NCBI GenBank assembly: GCA_020161855.1
Contig: JAIUNJ010000005.1
Coordinates: 124,001-188,000 of the forward strand
Origin: Pseudomonadota bacterium
GTDB lineage: Bacteria > Pseudomonadota > Alphaproteobacteria > Rhizobiales > Aestuariivirgaceae
Direction of reading: 5' to 3'
Length of the DNA: 64,000 nucleotides
Shown: positions 61,635 through 64,000 of the stretch, one piece after another
Layout of the letters: each line of letters begins with the position of its first letter
Numbering within the stretch: the first letter of the stretch is position 1
The notes under the pieces: model-generated
The model's input: the letters and a program-made list of their open reading frames with translations, nothing else
Database searches by the model: none
What the model was told of the DNA's origin: nothing
Translations under genes and position numbers: made by a program

Positions 61635-62213
61635 TTAGGGGCGGCCTCCGGCAATGTCAACCGAGGCAATCTGCGGATTGCGGGCATGCCATGTTGTGCG
61701 CGTGATCTCATAGTGAACCTCGCCCTCCTCGCCACCCGGAATGGCCCCCGCCCAGTCGACGGAGACCTGGCGGACACAGTTCATGCCGATCTTTTCCATC
61801 ACCCGGCGCGATCCCTGATTCACCGTCATCGTGCAGGCCACGATCCTGTCATACTGGCCCGTGCCGAAGCCCCAATCGACCAGTGCCGCAGCGCCCTCTG
61901 AGGCAAGGCCCTGCCCCCAATCCATCCGGCGCAGACGGTAGCCCAGCTCCGCGAGGCCTTCACGCTCCGGCCACAGGCAGAACCACCCCGAGAAAGCGCC
62001 ATTGGCCCGGTGGCGCGCCGTCCAGACATAGGGCTCCGTGCCCCGGGGCATAAATAAGGTCGCGTTGGGATCGCTCTCCTGCTGATCGACTGGGTAGCCG
62101 CCGTTCAGGAAGCGCATCACCTCGGGGTCGCGCTCGAGGCTCATGAAATCCTCACGGTCAGCCGGAGCGCAAGGGCTGAGCGTCAGTCTCGTCGTCTGCA
62201 ACAGCGTCATCAT
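61635..62213 (-). CDS. GNAT-family N-acetyltransferase (RimJ/RimL type)
   Basis: 192 residues from ATG 62213 (the next codon is also ATG). The N-terminal TTRLTLSPCAPADREDFMSLERDPEVMRFLNGG is the Acetyltransf_3 (RimJ/L) opening. LAELGYRLRRMDWGQGLASEGAAALVDWGFGTGQ contains the acetyl-CoA-binding loop, and NQGSRRVMEKIGM is the late motif. The acceptor (ribosomal protein N-terminus or small amine) is unknown. It ends 14 bp before the tRNA gene. Confidence 0.88.
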   Translation of the reverse strand: MMTLLQTTRLTLSPCAPADREDFMSLERDPEVMRFLNGGYPVDQQESDPNATLFMPRGTEPYVWTARHRANGAFSGWFCLWPEREGLAELGYRLRRMDWGQGLASEGAAALVDWGFGTGQYDRIVACTMTVNQGSRRVMEKIGMNCVRQVSVDWAGAIPGGEEGEVHYEITRTTWHARNPQIASVDIAGGRP

Positions 62214-62400
62214 GAATATCCGTGCTTCGCCTTGGCCGCTTGCCTCTGATCTGCTTGTGCCCGCCAAGGCAAGACCAATCTTGGATCGTCCGGGGCCGTG
62301 CAGGCCGGGGTGCCGCACCCGTAATCTACACTTTGCATCCGGCAAACCGCACCGCTAAAAGGCGGCACATCAGACGCAATTGTGCCCGGGGGCCCTGGAC

Positions 62401-63381
62401 GTGACCATTTCCAACGCAGACAAGCTCATCACGGTAGTTGGCGGCTCCGGTTTCGTCGGCCGCCAGATTGTCCGCAGTCTCGCCAAGCGCGGCTACCGTG
62501 TTCGTGTCGCCTGCCGCCGCCCTGATCTTGCCGGCCATGTGACGACCGCAGGCTTTCCCGGCCAGGTGGCGCTGGTGCAGGCCAATGTGCGTTTCCCCGC
62601 CTCGCTGCAGGCCGCCTGCGAAGGGGCCTATGCGGTGATCAATGCCACCGGCACGGATGTCTCGTCCGGGGCCCAGACCTTCGACGCCGTGCTTGTCTTT
62701 GGTGCCGAGGCCGTGGCCAAGGCGGCGAAAGCGGCCAAGGCGCAGTTGCTCATCACCTTGTCAGGGATCGGCGCTTCGCCTGAAAGCAGCAGCGCTGCAT
62801 CCGTCGCCAAGGCCCAGGGCGAAGCCGCAGCGGCCAAGGCTTTCCCCGGCGCCATCGCGCTGCGCCCCTCTGTGATTTTCGGCCCCGACGACCGCTTCTT
62901 CAACAAGGCGGCGGCGATGGCCCGCTTCCTTCCGGTCCTGCCGCTCGTCGGCGGCGGCGAGAGCAAGGTGCAGCCCGTCTATGTGGGCGATGTCGCCGAA
63001 GCTGCAGCGAGCCTCATCGACCGCGGCGTGGCTGACGGCAAAGTTTATGAACTGGGCGGCCCGGATGTTCTCAGCATGCGCGAGGCCATGCAGTTTGTCC
63101 TCGACACAGTGCAGCGCAAGGGCCTGCTGGTGCCGCTGGGCAAATCCATTGCCCGTATGGCCGGTGCCATTGCAGGCCTCCTGCCCAAGCCGCTGCTCAC
63201 CATGGATCAGGTCGAGCTTCTCAGCCAGGACAATGTGGTGAGCGCTGAGGCCACGCGCGATGGCCGCACGCTCGCGGGCCTCGGCATCACGGCGCGCGGC
63301 ATCAAGACGATCGTGCCGTCCTATCTCTACCGCTTCCGCAAGGAAGGTCAGTTCACGGTGCCGAGCGGCACGCCGGAATAG
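62401..63381 (+). CDS. Complex I NDUFA9-subunit-like NAD(P)-binding protein (atypical SDR)
   Basis: 326 residues from GTG 62401 with GGGGG upstream. The nucleotide loop GGSGFVG lies at 14-20, followed by GYRVRVACRRPDLAGHV. IALRPSVIFGPDDRFFNKAAAMARFLPVLPLVGGGESKVQPVYVGDVA is the extended-SDR signature found in NDUFA9-like proteins. The catalytic YxxxK is missing, as is normal in this subfamily, so it likely binds NADPH as a structural or assembly factor. Its last 34 bp overlap the convergent uppP gene. Confidence 0.87.
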   Translation: MTISNADKLITVVGGSGFVGRQIVRSLAKRGYRVRVACRRPDLAGHVTTAGFPGQVALVQANVRFPASLQAACEGAYAVINATGTDVSSGAQTFDAVLVFGAEAVAKAAKAAKAQLLITLSGIGASPESSSAASVAKAQGEAAAAKAFPGAIALRPSVIFGPDDRFFNKAAAMARFLPVLPLVGGGESKVQPVYVGDVAEAAASLIDRGVADGKVYELGGPDVLSMREAMQFVLDTVQRKGLLVPLGKSIARMAGAIAGLLPKPLLTMDQVELLSQDNVVSAEATRDGRTLAGLGITARGIKTIVPSYLYRFRKEGQFTVPSGTPE

Positions 63382-64000
63382 ATCAGGCCGAGCAGCACCA
63401 CGCCCAGGATCACACGATAGATCACGAAGGGCAGGAAGCTCATGGTGCGCAGCATCTGCATCAGGAAGTGAATGGTGGCGAGGGCCACGAAGAAGGTGAG
63501 CACGCCGGTCAGCACCATGATGCCGGACAGCGCATGGCCTTCGCGGTAGGATTCACCAATGACCAGAATGGCTGCAGCCGCATTGGCCGGCACCGAAAGC
63601 AGGAACGAGAAGCGCGCCGCCTCCGGGCGGGTGAAGCCGAGGGCACGCGCCGCCGTCATGGTGATACCGGAGCGGCTGGTGCCGGGCGAGAGCGACAGGC
63701 ATTGCGCCGCGCCGATGATCAGCGCCGAGACCCAGTTCATCTCGCGGATGCCGCGCAGCATCAGGCCGTAACGGTCGGCAAAATAAAGCAGCAGGCCGAA
63801 GATGATGGCATTGATGGCCACGAGTTCGGCCAGCCGCATGCTGTCGCTCAGGCCGCTGAGCTTCAGGATGAAGCCCACGATGATGATCGGGATCGTGCCC
63901 ACGATCACGTTGATGAGGAGTTGCGAGTTGTAGGTGGTGCGGCCCTTGAGGATGTCGAGGGAGCCCCGTGTCATCCCCATCATGTCGCGCCAGAAATAGA
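63348..64000 (-). CDS. uppP: Undecaprenyl-diphosphatase UppP (BacA), 5' end beyond the window
   Basis: At least 211 residues of the C-terminal part are present; the frame stays open to the right edge (YFWRDMMGM), and the start lies outside the window. The full family length is about 270. SLSPGTSRSGITMTAARALGFTRPEAARFSFLLSVPANAAA contains the catalytic SPGxSRSG motif. About six hydrophobic helices are seen. It dephosphorylates undecaprenyl diphosphate for reuse in peptidoglycan and other polymer synthesis. It converges on the NDUFA9-like gene with a 34-bp overlap. Confidence 0.95.
   Translation of the reverse strand, partial: YFWRDMMGMTRGSLDILKGRTTYNSQLLINVIVGTIPIIIVGFILKLSGLSDSMRLAELVAINAIIFGLLLYFADRYGLMLRGIREMNWVSALIIGAAQCLSLSPGTSRSGITMTAARALGFTRPEAARFSFLLSVPANAAAAILVIGESYREGHALSGIMVLTGVLTFFVALATIHFLMQMLRTMSFLPFVIYRVILGVVLLGLIYSGVPLGTVN

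Overview
This 64 kb window is a GC-rich, densely coded stretch of chromosome from an alphaproteobacterium, most likely of the Hyphomicrobiales (Rhizobiales) type. The evidence is a complete Tad/Cpa pilus locus, an Entner-Doudoroff operon (zwf-pgl-edd-eda), a YejABEF transporter, the lptC-lptA-lptB-rpoN-ptsN block, an Hsp20/DUF1150 pair, an NDUFA9-like gene next to uppP, and frequent 1-4 bp gene overlaps. I see no phage, insertion sequence, CRISPR array or rRNA. One tRNA gene, tRNA-Leu(CAG), is present. The genus cannot be named from the sequence alone.

Layout. 1-5.5 kb: the tail of an unrecognised gene, a small outer-membrane beta-barrel protein, and a 1499-residue surface or secreted protein. 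That protein has three super-repeats, each one cadherin-like domain followed by exactly five VCBS/FG-GAP repeats, and then a C-terminal RTX calcium-binding block. 5.5-7.1 kb: pheA and kdsB. 7.2-14.5 kb: a membrane-anchored cytochrome c, then the yejABEF peptide ABC transporter with a ghrA-type 2-hydroxyacid dehydrogenase at its end. 14.5-18 kb: NlpC/P60 peptidase, a MarR-type regulator, an M17 aminopeptidase and a polar amino acid-type binding protein. 18-19.8 kb: a cellulose-synthase-like membrane glycosyltransferase.

19.8-30.7 kb: the Tad pilus locus. On the minus strand the order is flp pilin, cpaA, cpaB, cpaC, cpaD, cpaE, cpaF, tadB, tadC. Divergent on the plus strand are a stand-alone secretin-N-domain protein and two TadE-type pseudopilins. 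A 305-bp control region with a CtrA-like site lies between the two arms. 30.8-35.3 kb: two EamA transporters, an aldehyde dehydrogenase, an FAH-family hydrolase and a nicotinamidase. 35.3-44.4 kb: central sugar metabolism (glucokinase; eda, edd, pgl, zwf; a divergent fructokinase), with prfC and a DUF599 gene set between. A palindromic candidate operator overlaps the predicted zwf promoter.

44.4-55.8 kb: hrpB, then nucleoside catabolism (deoB, deoA, purine nucleoside phosphorylase), a small exported protein of unknown function, cytidine deaminase and a complete BMP-type nucleoside ABC transporter. A strong terminator-like hairpin separates the binding-protein gene from the rest of the transporter genes. 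56-64 kb: Hsp20, DUF1150, ptsN, rpoN, lptB, lptA, lptC, a short RNase D, tRNA-Leu, a GNAT acetyltransferase, the NDUFA9-like protein and the truncated start of uppP.

Most of the window is ordinary chromosome. The least explained items are the 3 x (1+5) repeat protein with its adjacent barrel protein, the divergent minor arm of the Tad locus with its possible control sites, the palindrome at zwf, and the small secreted protein inside the nucleoside cluster. Functions are assigned from recognised motifs and family knowledge; no database search was run.
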